DNA from: an uncultured Chlorobiaceae bacterium
Lineage (GTDB): Bacteria; Bacteroidota; Chlorobiia; Chlorobiales; Chlorobiaceae
Direction of reading: 5' to 3'
Length of the DNA stretch: 64,000 bases
Assembly (NCBI GenBank): GCA_903843305.1
Contig: CAIMPI010000030.1
Location: 62,001-126,000 of the forward strand
The notes below the pieces were generated by a model, which was not told where the DNA came from, did not search any database, and was given only the letters and a program-made list of their open reading frames with translations. Every line of letters starts with the position of its first letter. Within the stretch, counting starts at the first letter, position 1. This document shows positions 26,126 through 36,711 of the stretch, in pieces. The position numbers and the translations under genes are program-made.

Positions 26126-26695
26126 ATGGGTTTACTTGATGCCGGGATAACAAGGCATAACATGCTGGTAACATCGGTTGACAATGTTCTGAATTGGGCT
26201 CGTTTGTCATCACTTTGGCCAATGGGTTTCGGACTTGCCTGCTGCGCAATCGAAATGATGGCAACCAATGCATCTAATTACGATCTTGAGCGTTTCGGTA
26301 TTTTCCCTCGTTCATCTCCCCGCCAGTCCGACCTGATGATTGTTGCCGGTACCGTGACCATGAAAATGGCCGAGAGAGTAGTTCGTCTCTACGAGCAGAT
26401 GCCCGAACCCCGTTATGTACTCTCCATGGGAAGCTGTTCCAACTGCGGTGGTCCATACTGGGAGCACGGATACCATGTCCTCAAGGGCGTTGATCGTATT
26501 ATACCCGTCGATGTTTATGTTCCAGGTTGCCCTCCGAGGCCGGAATCTCTTATCGGTGGCCTCATGAAAGTTCAGGAGTTGATAAGGATGGAGCAGATTG
26601 GTATATCCAGGGAGGATGCACTTAAGAAGTTGGCTGAGAAAAATGTCGATCCCAGGCTCATTATTGAGCAGGAGCGTAAAGTTGCCACAGCTTAA
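26126..26695 (+). CDS. nuoB: NADH-quinone oxidoreductase subunit B
   Basis: Holds iron-sulfur cluster N2, the last centre before quinone. The ligand cysteines are present: the pair in [10 protein letters not shown] near 39, one in [11 protein letters not shown] near 104, and one in VPGCPPRPE near 134. The 189-residue length is normal. It follows nuoA by 28 nt. Confidence 0.97.
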   Translation: MGLLDAGITRHNMLVTSVDNVLNWARLSSLWPMGFGLACCAIEMMATNASNYDLERFGIFPRSSPRQSDLMIVAGTVTMKMAERVVRLYEQMPEPRYVLSMGSCSNCGGPYWEHGYHVLKGVDRIIPVDVYVPGCPPRPESLIGGLMKVQELIRMEQIGISREDALKKLAEKNVDPRLIIEQERKVATA

Positions 26696-26719
26696 TTAAT
26701 ATATAAGGCTTACTGTCAG

Positions 26720-27238
26720 ATGGAAGAAGGAAAGGTTTTTTCGCAATCGTTACAGGAGAGTGCTGCGGCATACTCAATAATCCATGAGAAGTTTGGTGAG
26801 GCCATATCGCCTCTCGATGCCAATGAGACGATGCCCTTTTTTGAGGTAGTTGATACACTCCGCTGGACAGAGATTGCGCTCTTCATGCGGGAGCATCCGA
26901 AACTTAAATTCAACTACCTGGCGTGTCTTTCCGGAGTGGACTATCCGGCTCAACAAAAGGTTGGCATTGTCTGCAATTTCGAATCTCTCGCTCTTCTGAA
27001 CCATAAATTGTCCGTTAAGGTAAAGTGTGACCGCGACGGTGGATCCATCCCGAGTGTTGCTTGCGTCTGGCATACAGCGAACTGGCACGAAAGGGAAGCT
27101 TATGACATGTTTGGCATGACCTTTACCGGCCATCCCGAGCTCAAAAGAATTCTTTGCCCCGATGACTGGGAAGGATACCCGCTCCGTAAAGATTACAAGG
27201 TGCAGGAGAAATATCACGGAATCAAGGTGCCGTACTAA
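26720..27238 (+). CDS. nuoC: NADH-quinone oxidoreductase subunit C
   Basis: Hydrophilic 30-kDa-type subunit of the peripheral arm. Signature near the C-terminus: [20 protein letters not shown] and [16 protein letters not shown]. It is 172 residues and separate from nuoD, unlike the fused NuoCD of enterobacteria. Confidence 0.96.
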   Translation: MEEGKVFSQSLQESAAAYSIIHEKFGEAISPLDANETMPFFEVVDTLRWTEIALFMREHPKLKFNYLACLSGVDYPAQQKVGIVCNFESLALLNHKLSVKVKCDRDGGSIPSVACVWHTANWHEREAYDMFGMTFTGHPELKRILCPDDWEGYPLRKDYKVQEKYHGIKVPY

Positions 27239-27269
27239 CAGTGTTATAAATAGTAAAAGCAGCTCACGT

Positions 27270-28472
27270 ATGCAGGAATTAGATACAGCCGGACTGGGTT
27301 CAGTCAGGGTTACCCGACAAAGCGACAAAGTGGTCATACTCGAAAAAGACCTTGTCACCGAGCAGATGGTTCTCGCTATGGGTCCTCAGCATCCTTCGAC
27401 CCACGGAGTGCTCAAACTGGAGTGTCTTACCGATGGCGAGGTCATTACCGAAGCTGAGCCGTGCCTTGGTTACCTCCATAGATGTTTCGAAAAGTGTTGT
27501 GAAAATGTTGATTATCCTGCCGTTGTACCTTACACTGACCGATTGGACTATCTGGCAGGTATGAACAGTGAATTTGCCTATGCCATAACCGTTGAGAAAC
27601 TTCTTGATATAGAAATTCCCCGTAGAGTTGAATTTATCAGGGTTATCGTCGCTGAACTGAACCGGATTGCTTCGCACCTTGTTGCTATCGGTACTTACGG
27701 AATTGATCTTGGCGCATTTACCCCATTTCTCTTTTGTTTTCGTGACCGTGAAATTATTCTTGGACTTCTCGAATGGGCATCAGGTGCCCGAATGCTTTAT
27801 AACTATATATGGATCGGCGGCCTAGCCTACGATGTTCCAGCCGATTTCCTCAAGAGAGTCAGAGAGTTTGTCACCTATTTCCGCCCAAAAGCTCTGGAAC
27901 TCAGCAATCTTCTTACTGAAAACGAGATCTTTGTCAAACGAACCTGGGGTATCGGAATTATGCCTGCCGACGTTGCGGTCAACTACGGTTGGTCAGGCCC
28001 TATGCTTCGTGGCTCAGGGGTGAAGTGGGACTTGAGAAGAAACGATCCCTACTCGATTTACCCGGAACTTGACTTTAAAGTCCCCGTGCCCGATGGCAAA
28101 TATTCTATTATAGGCGACTGCCTTTCACGCCATCTTGTCCGTGCCTGGGAAATGGACGAGAGCCTCAAGATTATAGAGCAGTGCATCGACAAAATGCCTT
28201 CCGCAGAAGGTTTCAATTCCCGATCAGCTATTCCAAAGCGTATTCGTCCCAAAGCTGGTGAAGTGTATGGTCGTGCAGAGAACCCCCGTGGCGAACTCGG
28301 TTTTTATATTGAGAGCGATGGCAAATCAACAAAACCCCTTCGCTGCAAGGCCCGTTCATCCTGCTTTGTCAATCTTTCAGCAATGAAAGACCTGTCAAAA
28401 GGCCAACTCATACCCGATCTTGTCGCCATTATCGGCAGTATCGATATCGTCCTTGGGGAGGTTGACAGATGA
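27270..28472 (+). CDS. nuoD: NADH-quinone oxidoreductase subunit D
   Basis: 49-kDa-type subunit that helps form the quinone site. I chose ATG 27270, which gives 400 residues and the expected [15 protein letters not shown] near 37; a frame open from 27162 overlaps nuoC and is rejected. [15 protein letters not shown] and [12 protein letters not shown] are typical. The fold descends from the [NiFe]-hydrogenase large subunit, but the metal-ligand cysteines are absent, as expected. It overlaps nuoH by 4 nt (ATGA). Confidence 0.97.
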   Translation: MQELDTAGLGSVRVTRQSDKVVILEKDLVTEQMVLAMGPQHPSTHGVLKLECLTDGEVITEAEPCLGYLHRCFEKCCENVDYPAVVPYTDRLDYLAGMNSEFAYAITVEKLLDIEIPRRVEFIRVIVAELNRIASHLVAIGTYGIDLGAFTPFLFCFRDREIILGLLEWASGARMLYNYIWIGGLAYDVPADFLKRVREFVTYFRPKALELSNLLTENEIFVKRTWGIGIMPADVAVNYGWSGPMLRGSGVKWDLRRNDPYSIYPELDFKVPVPDGKYSIIGDCLSRHLVRAWEMDESLKIIEQCIDKMPSAEGFNSRSAIPKRIRPKAGEVYGRAENPRGELGFYIESDGKSTKPLRCKARSSCFVNLSAMKDLSKGQLIPDLVAIIGSIDIVLGEVDR

Positions 28473-29587
28473 GTTCAACTGCCTTATCGCAATTTAGCAT
28501 TCCTTTTCTTATGGGTAACAGCCTCAATGCCTGGTCAGAAGCTCTTGCCGGGTTCTATCTTTTTGGTCTGCCACTCGGTCTGGTTATTATCGCGGCCATA
28601 CCACTTGTCTTTATTGCACTCTATTCGCTTACCTACGGCGTGTACGGTGAACGAAAAATATCAGCCTTCATGCAGGACAGGCTTGGACCGATGGAAGTTG
28701 GTAAATGGGGGATCCTCCAGACAATCGCTGACATCCTGAAACTTCTCCAGAAAGAGGATATCGTTCCCACATCGGCTGACAAGTTTCTCTTTGTCGTTGG
28801 TCCAGGCATACTTTTTGTCGGGTCATTTCTTGCTTTTGCAGTACTCCCTTTCAGTCCTGCCTTTATCGGTGCAAATCTGAACGTCGGTCTCTTTTATGCT
28901 ATTGGCATTGTTGCTATCGAGGTGGTTGGTATTCTTGCAGCAGGGTGGGGTTCCAACAATAAATGGTCACTTTATGGAGCCGTCCGCAGTGTTGCTCAGA
29001 TTGTCAGCTACGAAATTCCTGCCGCTATCGCTCTCCTCTGTGGCGCCATGATGGCTGGTACCCTCGACATGCAGAAAATCAATATTCTCCAGTCAGGTTC
29101 TTACGGTTTTGCTCACTTTTACCTTTTTCACTCTCCGATAGCGTGGCTGCCATTCCTGATCTACTTTATCGCATCGCTTGCGGAAGTAAACCGTGCACCA
29201 TTCGATATTCCCGAAGCAGAGTCCGAGCTTGTAGCAGGCTACTTTACCGAATACACCGGAATGAAGTTTGCTGTTATCTTTCTTGCTGAATACGGCAGCA
29301 TGTTTATGGTTTCTGCCATTATCTCCATAGTATTTCTTGGCGGATGGAACTCGCCGCTGCCTAATATTGGATCAGTTGCCCTGAACGACTGGACAAACGG
29401 GCCGGTATGGGGAGCCTTCTGGATTATCACCAAAGGATTCTTTTTTATTTTTGTACAGATGTGGCTTCGCTGGACGCTTCCCCGTTTAAGGGTTGATCAG
29501 TTGATGTACCTTTGTTGGAAAGTTCTTACCCCATTTGCTTTCATCAGTTTTGTGCTGACCGCAATATGGGAAATCTGTATCCCTTAA
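28469..29587 (+). CDS. nuoH: NADH-quinone oxidoreductase subunit H
   Basis: Membrane subunit at the arm junction with about eight helices, lining the quinone cavity. The 372-residue protein has [19 protein letters not shown] near 54 and the loop [20 protein letters not shown] near 238, both diagnostic. It starts in the nuoD stop. Confidence 0.97.
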   Translation: MSSTALSQFSIPFLMGNSLNAWSEALAGFYLFGLPLGLVIIAAIPLVFIALYSLTYGVYGERKISAFMQDRLGPMEVGKWGILQTIADILKLLQKEDIVPTSADKFLFVVGPGILFVGSFLAFAVLPFSPAFIGANLNVGLFYAIGIVAIEVVGILAAGWGSNNKWSLYGAVRSVAQIVSYEIPAAIALLCGAMMAGTLDMQKINILQSGSYGFAHFYLFHSPIAWLPFLIYFIASLAEVNRAPFDIPEAESELVAGYFTEYTGMKFAVIFLAEYGSMFMVSAIISIVFLGGWNSPLPNIGSVALNDWTNGPVWGAFWIITKGFFFIFVQMWLRWTLPRLRVDQLMYLCWKVLTPFAFISFVLTAIWEICIP

Positions 29588-29633
29588 GAGAAGTTCAACA
29601 GTCAATGCAGTTACAAGTAATGGCGTATAGATT

Positions 29634-30248
29634 ATGAGTGAGTATTTCGGGAATATAAAAACCAGCGCAGTTACGATTGCCACTGGAATGGGAATCACAC
29701 TGAAGCATTTTTTCAATGCCCTCAATCGCAAAGGCGATGCCGGTCTTGATGATGTGGACTATTTTCGTCAAGTAGACGGTCTTGTTACTCTCCAGTATCC
29801 CCGGGAGGTAATTCCTACACCAGCAAACGGACGCTATCGTCTTTACAATAATACTGAAGACTGTATTGGCTGTGGTCAGTGTGTCAGGGCATGCCCGATT
29901 TCCTGCATTACCATGGAGACCATCAAGGTAACACCAGATGATTTAGCGCTGTGCGGAAAAACATCCGATGGGCAACAGAAAAAATTTTGGATACCTGTTT
30001 TTGATATAGACGTAGCAAAGTGCATGACATGCGGAATATGCACAACAGTCTGTCCGACAGAGTGCCTTGTCCATACACCGGTAAGTGATTTCTCCGAGTT
30101 TGACCGCAGCAATATGCTCTACCACTTCGGAAATCTTACCCGTCTTGAAGCAGAGGCAAAACGTCGCAAGCTTGCCGACATACAGGCAAAGGCTCAAGCA
30201 GAAAAGGCAAAGAAGGCCGCGGAAACCAATACTGAATCCCATGAGTAA
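29634..30248 (+). CDS. nuoI: NADH-quinone oxidoreductase subunit I
   Basis: Carries clusters N6a and N6b. Both 4Fe-4S motifs are complete: CIGCGQCVRACP near 80 and CMTCGICTTVCP near 124. The 204-residue protein ends with an Ala/Lys/Glu-rich helical tail. In complexes lacking NuoEFG, as here, this subunit is a likely entry point for ferredoxin electrons; that is inference. Its last codons overlap the nuoJ start. Confidence 0.97.
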   Translation: MSEYFGNIKTSAVTIATGMGITLKHFFNALNRKGDAGLDDVDYFRQVDGLVTLQYPREVIPTPANGRYRLYNNTEDCIGCGQCVRACPISCITMETIKVTPDDLALCGKTSDGQQKKFWIPVFDIDVAKCMTCGICTTVCPTECLVHTPVSDFSEFDRSNMLYHFGNLTRLEAEAKRRKLADIQAKAQAEKAKKAAETNTESHE

Positions 30249-30750
30249 TCCAACCTATACCGTCATTTTTTATCTCTTTGCGGCCATTACGGTCTGCTCA
30301 GCCGCCTTTGTCGTTTTTACGCGGAATGTTATCTATTCCGCCTTTTCACTCCTCTTTACATTCTTTGGTGCAGCCGCGCTTTACGTTTTTCTCAGCGCCG
30401 ATTTCATAGCCGTTACCCAAGTTGTGGTTTATGTTGGCGGTATCCTTGTTCTGCTACTTTTCGGTGTCATGTTTACAAACAGCATCATGAAGGTGCAGAA
30501 AAGTGAAGTCATTAATATCATTCCTGGCACCCTTCTGCTTGTCGGCATGATCGGGGCCATGCTTTATACCTTTTATACAACGCACGGCTGGATGCCCTCC
30601 GAAACCCTTTTGCAGGGGAGCATCGTCGAACGGATTGGATTTGAAACTATGTCACGCTACGTGCTGCCCTTTGAAATGGTCTCCATCCTGCTGCTTGCAG
30701 CGCTGATTGGAGCGGCATTTCTTGCACGTTTCGACAAGAGCAGCAAATAA
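30241..30750 (+). CDS. nuoJ: NADH-quinone oxidoreductase subunit J
   Basis: Membrane subunit with five helices. ATG 30241 gives 169 residues and the family N-terminus. FIAVTQVVVYVGGILVLLLF near 57 contains the conserved helix 3 pi-bulge region important for coupling. It overlaps the nuoI end by 8 nt. Confidence 0.95.
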   Translation: MSNPTYTVIFYLFAAITVCSAAFVVFTRNVIYSAFSLLFTFFGAAALYVFLSADFIAVTQVVVYVGGILVLLLFGVMFTNSIMKVQKSEVINIIPGTLLLVGMIGAMLYTFYTTHGWMPSETLLQGSIVERIGFETMSRYVLPFEMVSILLLAALIGAAFLARFDKSSK

Positions 30751-30769
30751 AGAATAAACGTTTTTTACC

Positions 30770-31090
30770 ATGACAGAACAGTTAACAACCATAGGTCTCA
30801 ACCACTATCTCACCATATCAGCTTTTCTTCTGGGCTTTGGGCTTTTTGCAGTCATAACCCGGAAAAATGCAATTGTTGTCCTGATGGGAGTTGAACTTAT
30901 CCTCAATGCAGCAAACATCAATTTTCTTGCATTTTCCAAATTCAATGGCGGAATGGAAGGGGTAATGTTTGCCTTGTTCGTTATTGTTATCGCTGCAGCA
31001 GAAGCGGCAATTGCCCTTGCAATCGTTATCAATATTTATAAGATATTCAAGAGTGTCGATGTGTCGAGTATTGACTCACTGAAAGAGTAA
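30770..31090 (+). CDS. nuoK: NADH-quinone oxidoreductase subunit K
   Basis: Small membrane subunit (106 residues, three helices) related to Mrp antiporter subunit C. The conserved acidic residues inside the membrane are visible in VVLMGVELILNAANINFLAF (near 40) and in AAAEAAIALAI (near 72). Confidence 0.96.
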   Translation: MTEQLTTIGLNHYLTISAFLLGFGLFAVITRKNAIVVLMGVELILNAANINFLAFSKFNGGMEGVMFALFVIVIAAAEAAIALAIVINIYKIFKSVDVSSIDSLKE

Positions 31091-31145
31091 CAGAGTGTAC
31101 AAGCACTATCAGTTTTAATTTATTCCTGAAAATATTACCTGGAAC

Positions 31146-33401
31146 ATGCACAGTTTAATTCAGTTATCAATAGTCGTACTGCTGCTGCCGCTGCTCTCGT
31201 TTGTTATTCTTATCTTTTTCAATCGCAGACTACCGAGGAGAGGCGATTTTATAGGGGTTGGAATACTTGGGACAGCATTTGCAATATCGGCCTATATTTT
31301 CTGGTCGGTTATCGTGCAGACCTATGATCCAGCATTCAGGATTGCATGGGACTTTACTTGGATTGATCTTGGAAATGTTCCCGGAGTAGGTCCACTGCAG
31401 ATAAAGATGGGTGTCGTTATCGACAACCTCACATCCATCATGCTTGCGATGGTTACCCTCATAAGCCTCCTTGTTCATCTCTATTCCACCGGTTATATGG
31501 CCGGGGACAAGAATTATGGCAGATATTTTGCATTTCTGGGGATATTCACCTTCTCCATGCTTGGTATTGTACTCTCCGACAACCTTTTCTCTATCTATAT
31601 TTTCTGGGAACTTGTCGGGCTCTCTTCCTACCTGCTTATCGGCTTTTTCTTTGAAAAACAGAGCGCGGCCGATGCACAGAAAAAAGCCTTTCTTGCTAAC
31701 CGTGTCGGCGACATCGGCATGTGGCTTGGTATCCTGATTCTCTACTCACAGTTCCATACCTTCAGTTTCGAGCAGATCTATGCCAACCTTGCAGCAGGCA
31801 AGTTTGGTCTTTCGAATGGATGGCTTACCGCTGCAGGAATCCTTCTCTTTATGGGTTGCGTTGGTAAATCAGCCCAGTTTCCTCTTCACGTATGGCTGCC
31901 AGACGCCATGGAAGGCCCGACACCTGTATCGGCCCTCATCCATGCCGCGACCATGGTTGCTGCAGGTGTTTACTTTGTTGCCCGTATCTTTGTTGTTCTG
32001 ACTCCGGACGCGTTGCACGTCATTGCCTTTACCGGCGCATGCACCGCCTTCATGGCAGCAACCATTGCCATCACTCAAAACGATATCAAGAGGGTTCTGG
32101 CTTATTCGACTGTTTCACAGCTTGGCTATATGGTACTTGGCCTTGGTGTCGGTGCCTATTCGGCAGCTCTTTTCCACCTCGTGACGCATGCATTCTTCAA
32201 GGCGTGTCTTTTTCTCGGTTCTGGTGCAATCATTCATGCCATGCACCACGAACAAGATATGCGCTGGATGGGTGGTCTTCGCAAGCACATGCCCTGGACC
32301 TTTGCAACCTTTACTCTTGCAACCCTTGCACTTGCCGGTCTTCCACTGACCAGCGGCTTTATGAGCAAGGATGCCATTCTTGCAGGTGCGATTGGTTTCG
32401 CCAAAACTGAAGGTGGTGGTATCTTTTACCTCATTCCGGTGCTTGGATTCTTTTCCGCCATGCTTACCGCTTTCTATATGGGGCGCCAGATCTGGCTGGT
32501 CTTCTTTGGAGAGAGCCGCACGCATCTGAAGCCAGCAGAAGACGATCACCATGCAGCCCATCATGCACACGCAGGTCATGATGCGCATACCGACGATCAT
32601 CATCAAGAGCATGGTGTGCACGAAGTTTCCTGGAACATGAGAGCGCCGCTGGTCATTCTTGCAACACTCTCAATATTTTTTGTCTATTCACCTGACCCGC
32701 TTGATGGAGGAAAAGGGTGGTTCATGAAGATGATCCAGACTCCGGCAACCGTTGTTGGTGAGGCCAACCACCAGATTGGAGATCTTCGTACACCGGTGTC
32801 AACGGCAACCCTTGCTGCGGCTGTTCCAAACGTCGAAGTTCCAGCAGCCGAAGCAGGCGAACACGCCGGGGCAGAAAAAGGTGCACACAGCTATGCAGAC
32901 ATGCGCCAGGCAGAGATAGTCCATGCCGGTCACGCCGCACACTTCACTGCAATCTATATCTCAAGCATTATGGTGCTGCTTGGCATCAGTCTGGCATTTA
33001 TTGTCTACGTCTTCAACATTATCGATCCCGAAAAGACGGCTATTGCCATCAGACCGCTCTATCTTTTCTCCCTCAACAAGTGGTATTGGGACGAGATCTA
33101 CGATGCAACCTTCATCAAAGGCTCAATGCTCCTTGCGAATATCCTTTCCTGGTTCGACACTACTATTGTTGACGGGATCGTGAATGGGGTTGCTACTCTG
33201 GTGAGGAACTTTGCATTTCTTAATGATGGATTCGACAGACACGTTGTCGATGGCTTGGTGAATTTTACTGCATTCACGGTTAATACAACTGGAGCGGTGC
33301 TGAGAAAACTGCAGACAGGAAAAGTTCAGACTTATGTAGTCATGCTGCTTTTGGCTGTTTTTGGTTACTTTGTTTTTTATTTAACACGACTGATCTACTA
33401 A
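31146..33401 (+). CDS. nuoL: NADH-quinone oxidoreductase subunit L
   Basis: Antiporter-like proton-pumping subunit carrying the long lateral helix. The core motifs are present (IFWELVGLSSYLLIGFF near 152; LIHAATMVAAGVYFVARI near 265; HLVTHAFFKACLFLGSGAII near 343). At 751 residues it is longer than the usual 610-660. Much of the excess is a histidine-rich loop at residues 460-493 (12 His in 34 residues) and a second Ala/Glu/His-rich segment around 560-605. The C-terminal region with the lateral helix and last membrane helix is intact. Confidence 0.97.
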   Translation: MHSLIQLSIVVLLLPLLSFVILIFFNRRLPRRGDFIGVGILGTAFAISAYIFWSVIVQTYDPAFRIAWDFTWIDLGNVPGVGPLQIKMGVVIDNLTSIMLAMVTLISLLVHLYSTGYMAGDKNYGRYFAFLGIFTFSMLGIVLSDNLFSIYIFWELVGLSSYLLIGFFFEKQSAADAQKKAFLANRVGDIGMWLGILILYSQFHTFSFEQIYANLAAGKFGLSNGWLTAAGILLFMGCVGKSAQFPLHVWLPDAMEGPTPVSALIHAATMVAAGVYFVARIFVVLTPDALHVIAFTGACTAFMAATIAITQNDIKRVLAYSTVSQLGYMVLGLGVGAYSAALFHLVTHAFFKACLFLGSGAIIHAMHHEQDMRWMGGLRKHMPWTFATFTLATLALAGLPLTSGFMSKDAILAGAIGFAKTEGGGIFYLIPVLGFFSAMLTAFYMGRQIWLVFFGESRTHLKPAEDDHHAAHHAHAGHDAHTDDHHQEHGVHEVSWNMRAPLVILATLSIFFVYSPDPLDGGKGWFMKMIQTPATVVGEANHQIGDLRTPVSTATLAAAVPNVEVPAAEAGEHAGAEKGAHSYADMRQAEIVHAGHAAHFTAIYISSIMVLLGISLAFIVYVFNIIDPEKTAIAIRPLYLFSLNKWYWDEIYDATFIKGSMLLANILSWFDTTIVDGIVNGVATLVRNFAFLNDGFDRHVVDGLVNFTAFTVNTTGAVLRKLQTGKVQTYVVMLLLAVFGYFVFYLTRLIY

Positions 33402-33440
33402 GAGATTTACTTTTAATCAGAAAACTTACAGATACGGAAC

Positions 33441-35075
33441 ATGCTGAGTTTAATTGTTTTTCTGCCTATTATCGCCGGACTGGTTATTCTTGCCGTGCCT
33501 TCATCGCAAAAGCAGATAATCAGAATTGTTTCACTGCTTGCGGCGCTTGCCCAGGGAGTGCTGGCGGTTCTGATCTGGAGAGGTTATGACCCTGCGTTGC
33601 CCGGAATCACAGCAGGACCTGGTGGCAGCCCTCTCGGCTCCTTCCAGTTTGTTGAAAAGATTCCATGGATCAGTCTCCATCTCGGTGGATTTGGCTCCCT
33701 GAACATTGAGTACTTCCTCGGTGTAGACGGCATATCCATCACCATGGTCATTCTTACCGCACTCATTTCGGCAATCGGTGTTCTGTCAAGCTGGACCATA
33801 CAGAAACAGGTAAAAGGATATTTTATTCTCTACAACCTTCTTGCATCAGCGATGATGGGTTGTTTTGTTGCCCTTGACTTTTTCCTGTTCTATGTTTTCT
33901 GGGAAGTGATGCTTCTTCCGATGTATTTTCTTATTGGAATCTGGGGTGGACCAAACCGCGAATATGCAGCCATCAAGTTTTTCCTCTACACCCTGTTTGG
34001 CTCCGTTTTCATGCTTCTTGTGATGATCGGTCTCTATTTCAGCGTTACTGACCCGGTCACCGGCAACCATACCTTCAGTCTTGTTGCCATGGCTACACAG
34101 AGCAACTATATCAAGGATGCCATTCTTGGACCTGCCAATGTGTTCTGGCGCTATGTTGCCTTTATCGTTCTCTTCATCGGCTTTGCCATCAAGGTACCTA
34201 TGTTTCCTTTCCACACATGGTTGCCGGATGCACACGTTGAAGCGCCTACTCCGATCTCGGTTATTCTTGCAGGCGTGCTTTTGAAGTTAGGTACTTACGG
34301 GATGATCCGTATTAATTTCCCGCTTTTCCCTGAAGTTTTTCGTGCAGGTATGTATGTTATTGGCATTTTCGGTGCCATCAATATCATCTACGGCGCCTTC
34401 TGTGCACTCGCCCAGAAAGATCTTAAAAAGATGGTAGCTTACTCATCCATCAGCCACATGGGATATGTGCTGCTCGGTCTTGCTGCCGGAAACAGCGAGG
34501 GAATGGTCGGAGCGCTCTACCAGATGTTCAACCATGGTACCATCACAGCCATGCTCTTTCTTCTTGTCGGCGTTATTTACGATCGTGCACATACCCGCCA
34601 GATCGAGAAATTCGGTGGACTTGCCACCTACATGCCAGTCTATGCAGCCCTTGTTACTGTAGCATGGTTTGCTTCACTTGGTCTCCCGGGTCTCAGCGGC
34701 TTTATATCTGAGGCACTGGTCTTTGTCGGCGCGTTCAGTTCCGTAACAACCCGGTACATCGCCATGGTTTCGGTTCTCGGTATTGTCTTTGGCGCAGCTT
34801 ATCTGCTCTGGTCGTTACAGCGGATGTTCCTCGGACAGAGAAAGCCTGATGCTGCTTATGATCTTGTTGTTGGAGAGGATGGTCATGAACATATCCATTT
34901 TCACGACTGGAATGGAAAGCTTGACCTTGATGGTCGCGAACTTGCCATGCTTGTACCGCTTATGCTGATTACCATTTTTCTTGGCATCTATCCAATGCCA
35001 GTACTTGGTATGTTGACGACAAGCATTAACAAGCTCGTTCAAGTCTTGTCACCCGTTGTAATGTCTCAGATGTGA
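33441..35075 (+). CDS. nuoM: NADH-quinone oxidoreductase subunit M
   Basis: Antiporter-like proton-pumping subunit with about 14 helices. Motifs: FYVFWEVMLLPMYFLIGIWGG near 150, FPFHTWLPDAHVEAPTPIS near 255, and the SSISHMGYVLLGLA segment near 335. The 544-residue length is slightly above average, with a short His/Asp-containing loop (GEDGHEHIHFHDWN) near 480. Confidence 0.97.
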   Translation: MLSLIVFLPIIAGLVILAVPSSQKQIIRIVSLLAALAQGVLAVLIWRGYDPALPGITAGPGGSPLGSFQFVEKIPWISLHLGGFGSLNIEYFLGVDGISITMVILTALISAIGVLSSWTIQKQVKGYFILYNLLASAMMGCFVALDFFLFYVFWEVMLLPMYFLIGIWGGPNREYAAIKFFLYTLFGSVFMLLVMIGLYFSVTDPVTGNHTFSLVAMATQSNYIKDAILGPANVFWRYVAFIVLFIGFAIKVPMFPFHTWLPDAHVEAPTPISVILAGVLLKLGTYGMIRINFPLFPEVFRAGMYVIGIFGAINIIYGAFCALAQKDLKKMVAYSSISHMGYVLLGLAAGNSEGMVGALYQMFNHGTITAMLFLLVGVIYDRAHTRQIEKFGGLATYMPVYAALVTVAWFASLGLPGLSGFISEALVFVGAFSSVTTRYIAMVSVLGIVFGAAYLLWSLQRMFLGQRKPDAAYDLVVGEDGHEHIHFHDWNGKLDLDGRELAMLVPLMLITIFLGIYPMPVLGMLTTSINKLVQVLSPVVMSQM

Positions 35076-35113
35076 AGTAATTGAATTGACTGAAAGAATA
35101 AACGAAGATAATT

Positions 35114-36649
35114 ATGTTCGAGCTGCCATCAGGTGCTGAAATCCAGGGTATCATTGCAAGTCTGAAAGCAAGCGTTGGATTTTTTATACCTGAAATTTAT
35201 CTGTCCGTGCTTTTTATGCTCCTCATCGTTATCGATCTGGTTGCAAAAGGCAGGAAAAACAATCTGCTCTCCATAACAACCCTTCTCGGGCTTGCGGGCA
35301 GCTTCTTCTTTATCTACCAGCAGCATGCACTGCCAGCAGGGGAGTTCTTCTTCGGGATGTATGTCCTTGACGAATTTGCGCTCTTCTTTAAATACTTTTT
35401 TGTTCTCTCTGGTATTCTCGCTGTTATCATTACCATGGCAGACGAGCAGTTCGAAACTGAGGTTAAAAGTATCGGTGAGTACTATGCTCTTATTATTGCC
35501 ATGGTTATTGGCATGATAATGATGGCCTCATCATCAGACCTTCTGATGATCTTTCTGTCCATGGAACTCGTAAGCTTCACCGCCTACATTCTGACCGGTT
35601 ATTTTAAACGCAACGCCCGTTCATCGGAAGCCGCATTGAAATACCTTGTCTACGGTGCAGTTTCATCGGGTCTTATGGTATACGGGTTTTCACTTATTTA
35701 CGGTCTCACCGCCCAAACCAATCTTATTAAAATCAGTTCGGAGCTGGCCACACATGGCTATGACCCGCTTGTGATGATCTTTTCAACACTCCTTGTTTTA
35801 GCCGGTTTTGGTTACAAGATTGGTGCGGTGCCATTCCACTTCTGGTCACCCGATGTCTATGAAGGTGCGCCTACCCCAATCACAGCCTACCTTTCGGTTG
35901 CCTCAAAAGCAGCAGGTTTTGCACTGCTCATGCGCTTTTTCTATATAGCAGTTCCTCATGGTGGACAACCTTACGAAGATATTCTCGGAATAGACTGGCT
36001 TTCGCTCCTTATTCTACTCTCCGTAGCCTCCATGATCTACGGGAACGTTGTCGCACTTTGGCAGAAAAATGTCAAGCGTCTCCTTGCCTATTCATCCATT
36101 GCTCATGCAGGCTACCTGCTTCTTGGTATTATTGTCATGAATGAGTTGGGTACCCAGGCAACCCTCTTTTACCTGCTCTCTTATTTTCTCATGAATTTTG
36201 GAGCCTTTTATGTTGTCATTCTTATTGCCAATAAAACCGGCAGTGAAAATATTGATGATTATCGAGGCCTTGGAAAAAGAATGCCACTGGCTGGCGCAGC
36301 ACTTACAGTATTTCTGATCTCCCTTGTCGGTCTTCCCCCGACACTGGGTTTTGTCGGCAAATTGATGATCTTTTCTGCGCTTATTGCCAAAGGTTCACTC
36401 TATATGTGGCTGGCGTTCATAGGTATCATGACCAGCGTGATTTCTCTCTACTACTACATGCTCATCCCGCTCAACATGTATCTCCGTGAGTCAAGGCAGC
36501 AGGAAGAAAAAGAGATCTCTCAAGGTTTACCAGCCCAGATCTTTTTAGCTGTTTTGATGATTCTGACCATCTATTTCGGCCTCTTTTTTACGCCGCTGTC
36601 AGATTTCGCACTATCTTCATCAGCTATGTTTGGCCTTACACTCTATTGA
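35114..36649 (+). CDS. nuoN: NADH-quinone oxidoreductase subunit N
   Basis: Third antiporter-like subunit and last gene of the operon. The 511-residue protein has LMIFLSMELVSFTAYILTGYF near 142, KIGAVPFHFWSPDVYEGAPT near 237, and YSSIAHAGYLLLGI near 330. A long hairpin 15 nt after the stop probably ends or protects the transcript. Confidence 0.97.
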   Translation: MFELPSGAEIQGIIASLKASVGFFIPEIYLSVLFMLLIVIDLVAKGRKNNLLSITTLLGLAGSFFFIYQQHALPAGEFFFGMYVLDEFALFFKYFFVLSGILAVIITMADEQFETEVKSIGEYYALIIAMVIGMIMMASSSDLLMIFLSMELVSFTAYILTGYFKRNARSSEAALKYLVYGAVSSGLMVYGFSLIYGLTAQTNLIKISSELATHGYDPLVMIFSTLLVLAGFGYKIGAVPFHFWSPDVYEGAPTPITAYLSVASKAAGFALLMRFFYIAVPHGGQPYEDILGIDWLSLLILLSVASMIYGNVVALWQKNVKRLLAYSSIAHAGYLLLGIIVMNELGTQATLFYLLSYFLMNFGAFYVVILIANKTGSENIDDYRGLGKRMPLAGAALTVFLISLVGLPPTLGFVGKLMIFSALIAKGSLYMWLAFIGIMTSVISLYYYMLIPLNMYLRESRQQEEKEISQGLPAQIFLAVLMILTIYFGLFFTPLSDFALSSSAMFGLTLY

Positions 36650-36663
36650 GTTTTCCGTATCTG

Positions 36664-36711
36664 CAAAGCAAAGAACTGTTTAACCACAAGATTAAACGGT
36701 TCTTTGCTTTG
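36664..36711. terminator. 20-bp hairpin after nuoN
   Basis: Arms 36664-36683 and 36692-36711 are complementary over 20 bp with one G-U pair and an 8-nt loop. It is the strongest hairpin in the window. No T-run follows, so it may act as a factor-assisted terminator or mRNA 3' stabiliser for the long nuo transcript. Confidence 0.65.
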
